This document shows, one piece after another, positions 1 through 12,835 of a stretch of 64,000 nucleotides of DNA. This DNA is from Plutella xylostella (lineage: Eukaryota > Arthropoda > Insecta > Lepidoptera > Plutellidae): NCBI RefSeq assembly GCF_932276165.1, contig NC_064007.1, positions 4,474,001-4,538,000 of the forward strand, written 5' to 3'. The position numbers were made by a program, and so were the translations under genes. The stretch's first letter is position 1. The number at the start of each line of letters is the position of its first letter. Below the pieces are notes generated by a model. It was not told the DNA's origin and did not search any database. It saw only the letters and a program-made list of their open reading frames with translations.

Positions 1-3000
1 GCCGCATAGAAAGGCTTGAAGAGAATTTATTGAACCCGCAGTTCTAATTTAACTCATACGTCTTACGAATTAAAGGTCTGGTTTTAAAATCGATGAGCCC
101 AAGTAAAACATTTGGTCTAGATTCCTTTGTAACCTCAAGAGTGGTACCATAAGTTGTCTTCAGAATACCTGTATGTCATTAAATGCTAGAATATCTAAAA
201 TATGAATAAACTGGCTTTTTCCCGCAAGCTTCGCTTTCCCAAAGATTTCCTGTGAAAAGTGTAGGGTCATAATAACAACTCGCCCATCATGTGTCATCTG
301 GCTGGGGTATTGGTCAAATACATATAGTAATTTACCATCACCCTCTGGTTGTAGTTGTAATAATTATTAATTGTTTATAATATAAGTTGTACCTGTCAAT
401 GTGTATAGAATTAGGATACTAACATAGATTAAGAACATTGTTACTAACACATTGGGCCTAAGTTGTCAATTTAAATAAATAAATTATTATAATAATAAGT
501 AATTTTCTCTTAACATCAATATGAAATTACATGATTTTAACATAATGTTTTCAATTTTTCAGGTACTTTTTGTTATTAGAAAAGAAATCGACCCACCTCT
601 TGTGAGTATTTGTATGTGCTATATATAGAGATTATTATTATAACAACATAATTTTAAAACATTTTCCCAACCAAAAAAATTTATTACAAATATAAAACCA
701 ATTAGGTATATTTAGTGTCTATAGAGAGTTCATATTCTCGTTTTTCCGCTTAATATATAATAAGTGATGTAGAATGACGGGCTAAGTTACCCCATTTGGG
801 CTTTCTATACCACTTTTACATCATTCTGTCCTGTACCTTGATTATTATGAAGTAAATTATAATCCAGCCAATCTTCATCAAGATTTGGAAAATTATGAAA
901 TCTGAAGACTCAAAGAGCTTTTGATCTTCAACTTTCAATACACCTTTTGTTTTTTGATTGTTTGATCATTTATTAAACTGCCTTTGTACCTTTTTATTGC
1001 TTGACGTTTAGGGAAGGAAATTAAATGTGTTTGTTCGGTATCTATATTATTATCTATCTTTCTATTGATATTACTATGTAGTTATCTAGTTTTAACCAAC
1101 TTTCACAATTTTAATACAAATATAACTTATTAAGTACCTAATGTATTGGGAATATTCATCTTTGGGAATTTAAAATTAACTTTTGTAACTCGTACATTAA
1201 GATTGGAACAAAATCCGAAGTGTTACACTAAAAGAGTAACCTACTGTACCTGAGTGTAGCCATTATAGCGGCACAACAAAGAACCCGAACAATTTGTTAA
1301 GGTTATAAAATACTTTCACGCCCGCCATTTAGAATTGAACCTTAATATACTCATATCTATGGGTGGTCCGAGTCTCGTCTGACCTGTATTGTATGTCCTA
1401 GTAATTAATACTTAGTAAACTTAGTTACATGCGACTTATAAGTTAAATTATTTTTACAATTTTACAACTTATAGATAGTACTTAATAACCTACCTTGCTA
1501 AAAATCCTGATTTAGTCTAAAGTAAGTTTTTAGGTAAATGTTTTCCAGTAGTGAGTACACTCATTATAAACCGTGACAGTATATTTTACAGATACTGAGT
1601 TAAATTTGAAATATTTCCAGGCTTCATAAAGTCACCACAGTCTGAATACCATGTCATTGATGTCATACAGCCATCACCCACATCTCATAATAATTTGTAC
1701 CATGACCAATGACCCCCATACACTAATGGGACGATAGTGACATCACTAATAAATTAATTTGTTCGATAGTTTGTATAATCGTCGAGAAAGTTAATAATTG
1801 ATTCTTTAACTAGAACTGTGACGTATTATATTAGGTATCTAATGTCAATGAAATTAAATATCATAAAATGCCACAAAAATGCGTCATTTCAAGAGTTATT
1901 TGAAGCAAACACACTATGAATTCATACATTATTTAAAGAACAAACTACCAAATAAAATAATACAATCAAAGCGAATCCCCAACTGATACCAAAAAGAACA
2001 TACCGCGAAGGCAAACAATCAACAAATAATATCAAACGGGAATCTTAATAAGTGCATCTGTCTGTCCTATGCAGTTCTCATTACCGCGGGCGAAATATAG
2101 ACCGCCTTGCCGAGATTGACTGACAAAAAGCGACCTAAAAGGACAAAAAACAAGGACCATATGTCAATCTTTTTGTCCCACGGACGATGTTGCGGGTAAT
2201 TTAAAGGAGACGGGCCGTTGTTGATGTATGATTTAAACTAAAAATAAACAGAGCTTGGTACTGTCGCGTTTAATAGTCGTTTCGACTGATCCTGTCGGGC
2301 AGAAGCTCGATATCCGTTCGGGGTTTTAGTGACGTGATTGGGACCAGAATTCATATCGTATTTCAACAGAAGCTATAATCATCATCAGCTTGTACGAGTA
2401 GTCGCACATTTCGGGATATACGCTTAGGAAATAGAAATAGGTGTCAGGCGATCTGAATATGATAAAGAATTCATAATTATAGTGAATCAAAACCTTTCAT
2501 AGGTGCTTTTAATTTTATGTTCATCTATTGTTTTATAGAAAGATAAACCAATCTCATAACAACAATAAATTATTTTCAATTTACACAATAAATTAAGTTT
2601 AAACACGCTATTATAAGAAGATATACATGAACAACAGTAATTAGTCCATTCAGGGTAATAAAATAATCATCGCACTTTCAAAATGTGTATACCGATTGCA
2701 TACGGCAAAATAGATCAGTCAGGAACTCAAATATCAGCTAGGACCACCCTAATGGTGGAGGCAGACGGTTCTTTGAATCGGCTCCGAAAGAAAAACAGCA
2801 CTAAAAAACTGTTTAATTGTTAAATCTGGTTCGTGTGTTCCGAACTGCTATTTCAGGACTTAACTGATGTTGGTACAGTTAATCAGCGTGTATCTGATGG
2901 TCTGGCTGTCTGTTTTGTATCTAGCAGTTGGTAGTTTATGTCAACTGGACGATTGTAGAGATAAGTATTTAGCTAGACATAATAGAAATAATAATATAGG

Positions 3001-4544
3001 AAGTACTTAGAGGTACTAATCTGAAAGAGCTTTGAACGAGTCAGAGATATGAGAATTTAAACAAAAGTAGGACATTTAATTTAGAATATTCGCCAATATC
3101 ATACTTATTGACCAAAAAAATAAAAAGTTGTTACGCCCAAACGGAGATGGCGGGACAACTTGGATAATTTTCAAATGATTGAGCTGATGTTGATCAAGGA
3201 TGAAGGATGTGGAACTGAAAGCTCAAGGGTCTTTGACCAACAGTGGAAAAACAAGTAGGCCTCAAAAAAAATAATAAGAAAGTCCTTTACATTAACCAAC
3301 TGTATTAAAACTAAACATAAAATAAATTTTGTCAAAGCGGCCGAACAATTCAGCGCAATAATTTACAAACAACTTACTGAATAGTTTCTGTTAAAACTAT
3401 CCTTTAACATTTTAGTTGCAGACCTACGTCTGCGGTCAGTCTGACGTTTAAGTTAGGGTTGCTAAAAACGAACACTCCAAATCAACTATACGTATATCTA
3501 GCTTATTGCTAAAACAATTTACTTACGGTGTGCAGCCCTCCAATCAACAGCGTATAGAGCAGTCAAATAAACATTTGATTAAATAACCGCGAGGGGGCAG
3601 TATTAGCCAATGGGGCAGCGTTGCGGCAAGTCTGGCCGCGAGGCAACCCTGGTGCGCGCAATTTGGCGCCAAATTCGCTGTCGGGCGACATCAAAGAGTG
3701 CCGCGATGAACCTGTGGCGGTGGACTTGTTACTCTGTGGAGTATGATCCTCGTTTTGTGAATATTCTATGAAAAATGCACAACATGCTAATAAAACATAA
3801 GTACCTAAAGCGCTTTAAAATCTAAGATTAAAAACGTACTTACGCTCAAATTAAACTTGAATTTTACTATTAAGTAGTAATTTAATGTTCCAAAAATATA
3901 AACGTAATATAAAAACTCCCAATTTAATAAAACGCATCAGCGCATCACCTAATTCTTAGACCCTTCATAAGTAAAAAACGTAGTATCATAAACATAAAAA
4001 AATAAAGTCAATGATCCAATCCCAGAGGCCTACGGGTACAAACCGATTGATTGACAGGGTTGCCACAGCACGCATATTGATTTTACCTGTGCGTAGAGTT
4101 TTTGCGATGCCCTTTCATCCAGCACCGAGCTCGCTGGAGTGCACGGATTAAACCCTCACCACCTAATAGAATATGTGTTTTATTTTTAACTCCTAGAAAG
4201 TTCGATTTGCATTTACGTTGGCATTTTTTTTTTGCATTTTTTGAGTTATGGGTTGTTGTATTAAAGGTATAATGGAAGTTAAGTAGGTATGTAGTTATGC
4301 CGTAAATAATGTTGTTTTTTATGTATTTTATATCAACTTTGTTGTTTTTATGCTTCGTTTGGCGTAAATTGATTTTACCGTGGGAATTTAAGAATGAAAA
4401 GTAGCTTATAGCTTACAAAAAAAAGGTCCAGCCGTTTTCCCGTAAATGACTAGGTACAGTAATAAACATCAATCCATCCATACTTACCTACTAACGTTCA
4501 CGTTCATAATATTAGTAGTATTTTCAGTAAAGTCAGTCTAACTA
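1..4544. other. Unassigned AT-rich non-coding DNA
   Basis: I see no gene, RNA or complete mobile element here. The stretch is AT-rich with short unconnected open frames. A relatively GC-rich block at about 3,590-3,740 contains a perfect E2F-like palindrome, listed separately. A weak LINE-tail-like phrase lies near 3,225-3,245 but is too decayed to call. Confidence 0.5.
3590..3745. promoter_or_regulatory. GC-rich island, candidate cis-regulatory block
   Basis: This block is visibly richer in G and C than the surrounding few kilobases and contains several CpG steps plus the palindrome AATTTGGCGCCAAATT at 3,660-3,675. The inner TTTGGCGCCAAA matches the E2F/DP consensus on both strands. Function is inferred only from composition and this motif; no promoter or gene start is visible nearby. 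Confidence 0.25.
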
Positions 4545-4739
4545 TCCTAACTAATATTATAAATGCGAAAGTAACTGTGTCTGTCTGTTACTCTTTCTCG
4601 CCAAAACTACTGAACAGATTTTAATGAAATTTGGTATAAATTTGGTCTAGACCCTGAGAAAGAATATAAGCTACTTTTTATCCCAGAATTCCCATGGGAA
4701 AACTTTTTAAGGCGAAGCGAAGCTCGCGGGAACAGCTAG
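4545..4739 (+). mobile_element. Non-autonomous Helitron-like element, copy 1
   Basis: The 195-bp unit begins with TC and ends with CTAG, and sits between a flanking A and T, the insertion signature of Helitrons. A GC-rich stem-forming segment (GGCGAAGCGAAGCTCGCGGG) lies just before the CTAG end, as expected for a Helitron 3' hairpin. Three other near-full copies (47,486; 53,094; 57,789, all minus) share the same ends. It has no coding capacity, so it would need helicase supplied in trans. A link to the published lepidopteran Lep1 Helitrons is possible but untested. Confidence 0.75.
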
Positions 4740-5110
4740 TAATATTATAAATATAATACAAGATTACCTGCCGCTTTCATATCCCACAAGAGCAGAGTTA
4801 CCTCTCAAATTTCTAGTTCACGCTTAAACTCGGTGAAATCGGCCACAAATGGTCCATATTCCGAATGGAGACTCCAATCATCCCTATAAACATAATGTTA
4901 CATTTTAGCGCATAGTCGGCTGCCTACGGGCTCAATTTGCTGCAGCAGCGAAGGCAAATTCCCTCTAACATGGACTCATGAGTCCACGGAATATTCAGCG
5001 AAGAGAGGTACGTTTGGATCTGTGGATGCTTTGCCGTGTCTATTGCCTAAAGTTCGTGGGTAAAGAATTCAGCAGAATATTACATACATGCATATGTATG
5101 GTAATCAGAG
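4740..5110. other. Unassigned spacer
   Basis: No gene or recognisable repeat is seen. The first bases repeat the TAATATTATAAAT word that also begins the adjacent Helitron. Confidence 0.4.
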
Positions 5111-5119
5111 GTGAATTGC

Positions 5120-5245
5120 TATAGCGAGCCACTTGATAGGTCGCGAGAGTAGGAAGGTATAAGAGAGGAAGACCAAGAAAGACTAGAGAAAAGGCTAGGA
5201 AGAAGAATATTAGTGACAGTTCGCGAGCCGTATCGCCGTTATTCG
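5120..5245 (+). repeat. Dispersed repeat interrupted by a 73-bp insert
   Basis: The flanks match, in the opposite orientation, an uninterrupted copy at about 45,038-45,072. In this copy a 73-bp purine-rich segment (5,148-5,220) splits the sequence and is bracketed by the 7-base word TCGCGAG at 5,141-5,147 and 5,221-5,227, which occurs once in the other copy. The insert reads in one frame as an arginine- and lysine-rich peptide containing GRPRKT, similar to LINE C-terminal tails, so a tiny truncated LINE insertion is likely. Confidence 0.5.
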
Positions 5246-7030
5246 TTTGTATTAAAACTTTATTTGTATTACATGTAAAATTACTACAGTGATTGTTGCC
5301 TCATTTCCAGCAGAGCCTGTGACAAGAAAAAAAAATCTTTTCTCGGAATTACAGCGGCCCTGGCAGTTTTCAGTCAACAAATGTCTATTTACCATCATTA
5401 GCATATTTCCCAGCTCCGGATACTTCCAACTTTGTAGTTTCATAGTTTGTTTCAAAGGCAGTGTTGCAACATTCTCAACTATGTATTTGGTGTCCAATCT
5501 ACAAACGGCGCAAAAACTTTACGAGTTTTCTTTCCTGTCGCAAAATCTTATTGCACTGACTACAAAGCAGTACAAAGTCTTAGTGAAGTAGGTACTTCAA
5601 AGGGAATTGAAGGTATTATTAAATATGTCAGCAAAAACCGTCTGTCGTTAAACTGCAGTTATTATTGAAAGTTGTTAAATTGACGGAAATTATGTGATCA
5701 GTATTCATCATGTATATTTTAAACCAAGATATTTTCGTGTTATTTATTTAACTGGCATGCTCTGCGGTCAGTGGACGATGCGAATGCCTCGACGCATATA
5801 ACGAGGCACGGGAAACGTGGAAATGCACTGTCCACTGTCCATACTACTAGCACAGTGTAGCGACTGGAATTCGTGAAAATATTTGTCACAGACTACAGAG
5901 TCATGGCCGCCGAACGTTTCGAATTCAAATTCGAGATCAATGATTTTGAAAATTCGAACGCGTTTAGGTATTCGAATTCGGATTACTGTAATACTGAACG
6001 TTTGACGGTTAGAAATGCGAAGTATACTGCATATTTCCTATGACACGATCATTTCATAGATTCAATTTCAAAATCCATCGCCAATTAATTACTTCATCTG
6101 ACTAGCAATACTAACTACAGTATAACTGACGTGCATATAACCCTTCAAATTCAAATAATGCTTACGATTGCGGTGACGGGTTAAAAGGAGGGTCCGAAAT
6201 ACGCCATGCGTTGCGAATGTTACAGGAAAGGGTTAACAATAACCCTGCCAAGGTATAGGTATTATACCGCGACTATGGGACCAGGAAATGGAAGGGAATA
6301 GGGTTAAAAAACGGAAATTTCACATCACCGACGACCGTGTTACGATTTTGAAATGCTGCGGTAAATTTCTGATGGTTCGTTTACGTAGCCACATCTGACT
6401 ATTCATTGTCATACATGTAATAAGCCTTTATAATATTGGTAATTTCTTTAATACCTTCAAACTTTCATCGGTGAAAGTAATAATTGGAATTTTAGGTAAT
6501 TTCCTATACAAATATACACTTTACGGGAAATATACAAATAAATATTTATGTAACATTTATAAGAGCGTAAATTAAAGCTAAGCGCCCACCTATTGGTATC
6601 GTACGTATCGGACCAAATGAATTTCCATATATGTATGGAGAAACGGCAATGCCGACGAAATGGACGTACTTGTATGAATTACTATAAAAATAATACTGGA
6701 TGCGATGCGTCCGTTGCCTACGATGCCGCAAGGTTGACGCTTACCTAAAGGTCAGAAACTGTCTGTGACTCCAAAAACGAGTCAAAATATGACGCCGCAA
6801 ATGTATAGTATTGTACAGCTATAGTACTTTATGGTTTGTACATTAAAAACATAAGCGTTGGGCCGATTACACTCCCCCGCTCGTTAAGAATTTGCCATGC
6901 GCCCGAGCCATGCGTGTCTCGGGGGAGAGGCAAAGATTATGCATTGCTGGTCAGAATAGATGCGACACTTCATTCTTCTTCATTGATGCATACTTACTGA
7001 CTAATTCGACACCTCCGACAACGACGACTC
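5246..7030. other. Unassigned non-coding DNA
   Basis: No gene is supported. An imperfect hairpin lies around 5,770-5,838: CAGTGGAC pairs with GTCCACTG, and the inner TGCCTCG pairs with CGAGGCA at 5,785-5,808. The open frames near 5.3-5.7 kb and 6.5-6.7 kb look like chance. Confidence 0.4.
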
Positions 7031-7034
7031 CGAC

Positions 7035-7112
7035 ACCCATATTACAGGTTCTGCCTAGCTTAGGGTCGGATGGCCTTGTGTGAGATGTCCCCACATATTT
7101 ATTTATTTATTT
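7035..7112 (+). mobile_element. tRNA-headed SINE, type II tail fragment
   Basis: The segment matches the 3' tail of the SINE copies at 54,318 (+) and 43,980 (-), including the CTGCCTAGCTTAGGGTCGG region and GTGTGAGATGTCCC. The tRNA-like head is absent, and the copy ends in a (TTTA)n run. Confidence 0.7.
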
Positions 7113-7261
7113 ATAATTCCTAATCTCCGCTGGGGAGCAAAGGGTCGAAGTAAAGCGCCGCCACTCTGTACCTTGATGCATGGTCGATGTTAACAATAAA
7201 AATACCTAATAGACGGGCAAAGGTACAGCGTCAAACTCTATTTATTTGCTACCGGGTCTTA

Positions 7262-7306
7262 CATGCAGCAATGCAACTCTGCCTACCCCTCAAGGGCTAC
7301 ATTGGA
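7262..7306 (+). mobile_element. tRNA-headed SINE, type I tail fragment
   Basis: This short piece resembles the 3' tail of the SINE at 12,569-12,824 (GCAACAATGCACCTCTGCC region), with several substitutions. It lies about 150 bp from a type II tail fragment of the related SINE. Confidence 0.5.
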
Positions 7307-8028
7307 TAAATAACTATTTAATACTTTCCGTCCATATATTGAATGTGCATAATACCTCTACAAACTGTGGTGTACGTACTTGAAAACGGATTGATACAGG
7401 CACAATTGAGTACATACCTGATCATCAACTGATGGTGGTAGGAACCATTGTTACAGAAACATTGTTATATATTCATTGAAACGGTTTGTCCACACATATA
7501 TTTAGGATGAAGATATTGTAGTTGTTTCTGACATGTTATTCGAGTATTTAGTGAATCTGATCTTCGGATAATCTTATAATAATATTTATGCTCTGAAAGG
7601 GAATAACCACCCAACTACAAATTAAACCTTAACAAACAGGAAACAGAATCACGTCTTTGAAATAACTAATCTTTGTCTTTACAGACCCTAACACGACACC
7701 ATCTAGTTATGACATGTAAGACAAAGGATTATAGTCTTTAAGGCTGTGGAGGTAGAGGTCACAGGGTCGGTAAAGATATATTGTAGACACAAAATCAGTA
7801 TGCGACGGTTGTACTTGGTAGACGCGTCTGATTGGTTGAGCATTTATGCTCGGGTTAAATCTGTATTCGGGTTCGAATTCAAATTGTTTTTCGTTTTATT
7901 ATTTTTCGTAGATTAATATTTTTTCTCGTCATCAGACTGCATATAGGGTCTCATGTAAATAGTGGACCAACGTCAATGGCGTTATTCAAGGGGTCAATCT
8001 GAACCACTTTTGTTCTATGACTTTTGGA

Positions 8029-8098
8029 AATTCGCGAAAAAAACATTTTGCTTCTCCATAGAAATTTACATGGTCACTTAACTTTCTACTATGGAGAG
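8029..8098 (+). mobile_element. Decayed foldback MITE fragment
   Basis: The segment shares a diverged but alignable core with the 261-bp foldback MITE at 29,229-29,489: AAATTCGCGAAAAA, a following CCATAGAAA, and TGGTCAC then ACTATGGA. The CAGGGTG ends are missing. Confidence 0.5.
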
Positions 8099-8139
8099 AT
8101 TGAGCAAATTAATTATTATTTTTTAACATAGGTTTAAAA

Positions 8140-8182
8140 TATAAGGAGGTCTTTGCCCAGCAGTGGGACACAATTCAGGCTA
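8140..8182 (+). mobile_element. LINE 3' end (RTE-like) fragment
   Basis: The phrase GGAGGTCTTTGCCCAGCAGT followed by GGGACA and an AGGCTA end matches the usual 3' end of lepidopteran RTE-type LINEs, compare GGCCTATGTTCAGCAGTGGA near 24,800. No microsatellite tail remains. Confidence 0.6.
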
Positions 8183-8714
8183 TTTATTAAACAAAACATA
8201 GGTTTATTCCTACACCTATTTCTGAAAAACTTTTATGAGCAAGTATTTAAGTACTAAAGTACTAAACATAGTTATTGTGTTAATACAAGGTTAATATGTA
8301 CTTACCTACATTACATTAAATATGATACGAAAATAGCTGCTTTAGTTTTCACCGCGTAGAAGAGTAGCTACAATATTTTGTACTATACTTACTCGCACTA
8401 TAATTTCAATACAAATGAAAGGAAAATAAACGCATACTAAAACACAAAATTGCTATCTCGTTATGCCTATTGAGAGTATTCAAACAGCGGAAATAAAAAT
8501 ACTGGGGACGAACTCACTGGCAACCCTTACTTTAGGGTTGTCAACTTTACTGCTTTTTGCTCCTCGACGTTTTATTTTATTTGAACAATTGACAATAGCT
8601 CTTATTCCTTGGCAAGACATGTTTTATTACGTTCAATGCGCGTTTAGTCACGGCAAATACCTATGCATTTCTTAATTTATGAAGTCGCCATTATTTGTAA
8701 AAAAAGGTTTTAGG

Positions 8715-8873
8715 TTAAGTGCCAATTTCTCCATAGTCGGTTAGAGCATAACCAGGTATTAGTGGTTGACTTTTGACACATCTGTCAAGAATTGTATATA
8801 GAGATGACGTAGGTATAATTCATAACCAATCCCTGGTCGGTTAGATAACCGACTATGGAGAAATTGAGGTTAA
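8715..8873 (+). mobile_element. PIF/Harbinger-like MITE, copy 1
   Basis: Terminal inverted repeats start GTGCCAATTTCTCCATAGTC and end with the complement, flanked by TAA on both sides. The interior holds GACACATCTGTCAAGAATT and GATGACG words found in copies at 13,757, 44,235 and 63,357. The three-base TWA target duplication across five copies points to PIF/Harbinger mobilisation. There is no coding capacity. Confidence 0.8.
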
Positions 8874-11800
8874 ATAGTGAATCAACTAATTCCGTAACAA
8901 GGACAGATTTTCTGCGTTATTCTTACATCTATAATATTTTAAGTATCTACTCAACAGCTGTGGTGTAGGGGGCACTTCCGACTGTTTTTTGACAGCTACC
9001 CCCGTATGTGAATTATGGTGTTTTTAATTCAGTTAGGGTGACTTGTACCAAACATTTAAACGTATTTAAAACTGGCTTATAGTATTGTGTTAGAGCAAGA
9101 CAACAATAGATTTAAATACATTTAAATTATTGCTGACTGTAACCCTGGTACTTTTCCTTTGTTTAGTTTATTCTGTGATTTCTGTGGTTATCAGGGTTAC
9201 GTCCCAGTTTTCTTCATATACCTAATTCTAGAAATCCTATTCTGGAATCACCATCGCAACAGTTTTAGCTACGTCCTCCACAAAAATCACTGCGCAACCA
9301 ACTTTGATCATCCAACTAAAACTAAGGAGTTTCTATACTCTGTATACTTCTATAACTTCCCTAGTCCGCGTCCCAACCAGGGGTACTCAACCCAAGCCTT
9401 TTGTGGTCAATTTGATTAATTACTGAGGGCCAGTCTCAATGCCGAACGTCACTTGTTTTGATTTCTATTCACTGCGAGACTGTCCTACTGTGATACTAAG
9501 GTTGATTAAATTTCTGGCCCGTTATTCTGATGGTTTACTGTCATTGGAATGATTAGTTTTAGTTAGTTAGTTTTAATTGGATTTCTACTGTTCCGTAGGG
9601 CCGTCTTGGAACGTTATAGCATATTGAAATGGCGCTTCGGTTGGCATAGATTCTTGTCGTAAAATATTTACTGTAATTTCGATGCGGTGATTTCGTTCCT
9701 GGAAAACCATTTTAAGCCGTTGATTTTGGTGAATGATCTACTTAATGCGATTAGCAATCAAAATCCAGCATTAATTTCCATATAATTAGTAATTAATCCT
9801 TCTAACCTCAATTATGACAGATGAATTCACTAATAATATGCGAATAGAGTAGCTAGTAGGTACTATTCAAAACATCATACGCAAGCAAACTAATCCTATT
9901 AGCTCCCCAATCTTCCGAAATATTTCTTGTGCCGAAGCAATGTAGACGCGTCATTAAGACCATTAATGCCCAAACAAAAGGGCATCGCCACATCGCCAGG
10001 TCGCCAATATCTACAAATGTCCCGCTTAAATTAATGACCAATACTATCCCGGTGTCAAAATAATGACGTCACAGTCCATTCGGTCGGAACAGATAGTGTT
10101 CCTACAAGAATGCAACCGGCAAATCTAATTTGTGTGTCTCCGACGGCAAGGTCGAAACTCGATTGGGGAGCGAGTAAAATATATTTTACTGGGCTTTCCA
10201 ATTGATCAGGCCGCAGGAAAGCAATCTCCTTTGTTGATTCTTTTCGGAGTCGCTTCTTCCAAGTAAGATTTGCATTTTCTTGAGTGTGTATCAGAGGGGA
10301 AATTTGCTTACCTTTGTTCGATTCGATACTAGAGTGGGATAAAAAACTCATTCTGTTTTTAGTGTTCGTAGCTTTATTCGATTTGGCCGAGGGTTTTTGG
10401 AATTCGTCCCTTATTGAGCTACTTTCCCGAGATGTAGCGCACTTCTTTTGTTGTTCATTAGAAATTAACTTTCGCAGAATTTGTTAAGTAAATTTTATGT
10501 CCTTTTCTGTTCAGTGAACTTTGAGTATATTGTGTTTGCTGAAGTATTCTTAAGTTTCTATTTAACATTCGGCTTTGTTTGTTGCGGAGTATATGAAATT
10601 ACGTTGCTGCTTGTTCATTGAAATTCGGAGACACTTGTCATGTTTAGTCGTCTGTAGTGATCAATCTAGTCGAAATGAGTCTCGTCTCGTGTCAAGAAAT
10701 GTAAATTGTGCTCAACAACAACAGACGCATGTAGATCTACAATTACTTTGTATTATCTGTCTCTCCCCATATATCACCGAGTAAACACTTTATTTGCATA
10801 CAATATTAAATCGCATTATGTCGTCGAAAAATCATTGCGAGTCAATGAACTCCGGCATTTAATACTCGCATGACGCGGGTACGCCATACATATCCTAATG
10901 GAGCTGTCCTAAGCCCTATATTTTCCCCGTTCATCATAAATAGATTGAATTTTATATCAGGGGCTAAAACAATAAAAATAAATTGCTTTTCGTCCCACAG
11001 GCTCGTTTCACTGTCTGCCAATTCGCTACAAATAAAACAACCATAACGCGTCTCGCCAATAACCTTTCAAATCGATACACGGCAGCGCGGCCATAATCTA
11101 AATCGCGCGAAGCCTCTGTTTGAGTAACTACGCAATTTTCAACTGTCAGCTACATCCCGGCAAAGCGGCATTTGGCAACCAAACTGTAATGGCACAATAA
11201 ATAGTTTGCAGCCCTCTCCCATCTGTCACTTAACTAGTAAAATATACAGACGTCATTCAACGTCCCGCGGTGAAAAATCGCGGGATGGTTGAGCACCCCT
11301 GCCGGAGCCACCGCCTCGGCCGCGCTCAAGGCAATTGACACCATAAATCCCATCAGCTGAAGGCCGATTGTTGCATGTAGAGATTGCTGAATAAATTTAA
11401 ATGTTTGTTAACTTAAAATGTAACTCATGTAGCCGGAAATACAGTCTAAATTGCACGGTTGAACATTTGTTTCTTGAACTCGCGGCCGCGCGCAACAATA
11501 TCTAGTAATACCTACTTTATAGTCAGCTATTTACGGTACAAAATGTTGTAAATTATTTTCGTTTTTGATAGAGCCTCGTACAGGGGTTATTTAACTTTGA
11601 AGTTGTTCAAAAGACCCCCGATTTGGGATTCTGGCGGATTTCTTTTTGGATTAAAGGGCTCATGAATTTAATGATAATGCATTCGCCTCCGTCTCCTAGT
11701 GCGCTTTCGTCACGCGCTCTCTTTAATCTGTGGTGATTTTTTTTCTTTTTAATTTAGGCATATTCTGTTTTTCAAGGGGCCGTGGACGGAATTGATTCAA

Positions 11801-12557
11801 ATGATGTTTGTTTTTCAGTTACATTTATTTTAATTAAGATTTTTCTTTGTTTAGTTCTGCATTAGTAATTTCCCCTAGGTTTGACTAAAATGCGACGGAA
11901 AATTCTATAAGTTTTCAATTAAAAGCCACAAAACTACATTTAAATTGGACTTTGACTAAGGCCTACCATAACTGTGTGGTTTGACAATAACAATAATTAT
12001 GCACTAATTTTCAAAATACTAGTTGATTATATACTTATATATTTGTTTCTTGTTCCAGGTATGCGCTTGTCAGAATAATAATAATTTGACCACCGGTAAA
12101 AGTAAATTTCACCAGCTTAAAGTAATGTGCCTTCAATTTAACATAAGCACTTAATCCTAATGTGTTTTCCCTCGAATTCCAAGTTTAAAAACAAACCGTT
12201 GGTCCGCCATTTTGCAAAGAAAAGAACTACAGGTAAGGAGCATTCACTTCGTAATTTAAATGTAAAATTTATGGAAATCGTATTCACATCTTGCTTGAGT
12301 GTGCCGAATAGATCATTCTAGAGGTATAGCAGCATTTATATGTACTTATGTGTGTTAGTACATTGTGATATAAGTGTGTATCTGTGTAATAATAAGATAA
12401 TTCGTTTTTTTTTTTCTACAAAATAGGTATATGATCTAGAGACGAATATTCTATCGATTACTTGTTTCGTAGTTATATATTCCAATATATATTAAACTAA
12501 TCGTATTAGCGATCGAAATATCCACATGTAACAAATGCGTGTAGATAAATGTAATGC
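8874..12557. other. Unassigned non-coding DNA with a candidate regulatory block
   Basis: No gene or intact mobile element is recognised. The part at about 10,980-11,360 has more CpG steps than its surroundings and contains a TCCCGCG/CGCGGGA inverted repeat (11,263-11,285). Open frames near 9.2, 9.9, 10.1-10.5 and 10.6 kb lack homology that I recognise. Confidence 0.4.
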
Positions 12558-12568
12558 GAATTATTTGA

Positions 12569-12824
12569 CGACCGAATGGCGTAGTGGTTAGTGACCTGAC
12601 TACTGAGCCGATGGTCCCGGGTTCGATTCCCGGCTGGGGCAGATATTTGTTTAAACACAGATATTTGTTCTCGGGTCTTGGATGTGCCCGTAAAATGGCA
12701 ATAGGCCCGCCCCCTATTACATTGGGACTAACATAACACTCTGGCGAAAAGTGGGTGCAACAATGCACCTCTGCCTACCCCGCAAGGGAGTACATTAGTA
12801 CAAGGCGTGAGTGCGTGTGTGTGT
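12569..12824 (+). mobile_element. tRNA-derived SINE, type I, full copy with target duplication
   Basis: The 256-bp element is flanked by perfect 11-bp direct repeats GAATTATTTGA at 12,558-12,568 and 12,825-12,835. Its head has a Pol III A box TGGCGTAGTGG (12,577-12,587) and a consensus B box GGTTCGATTCC (12,620-12,630). The body continues through a conserved tail shared with the minus-strand copy at 57,002-57,252 and ends in a (GT)n run. Long open frames read across it are artefacts of the repeat. Confidence 0.9.
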
Positions 12825-12835
12825 GAATTATTTGA

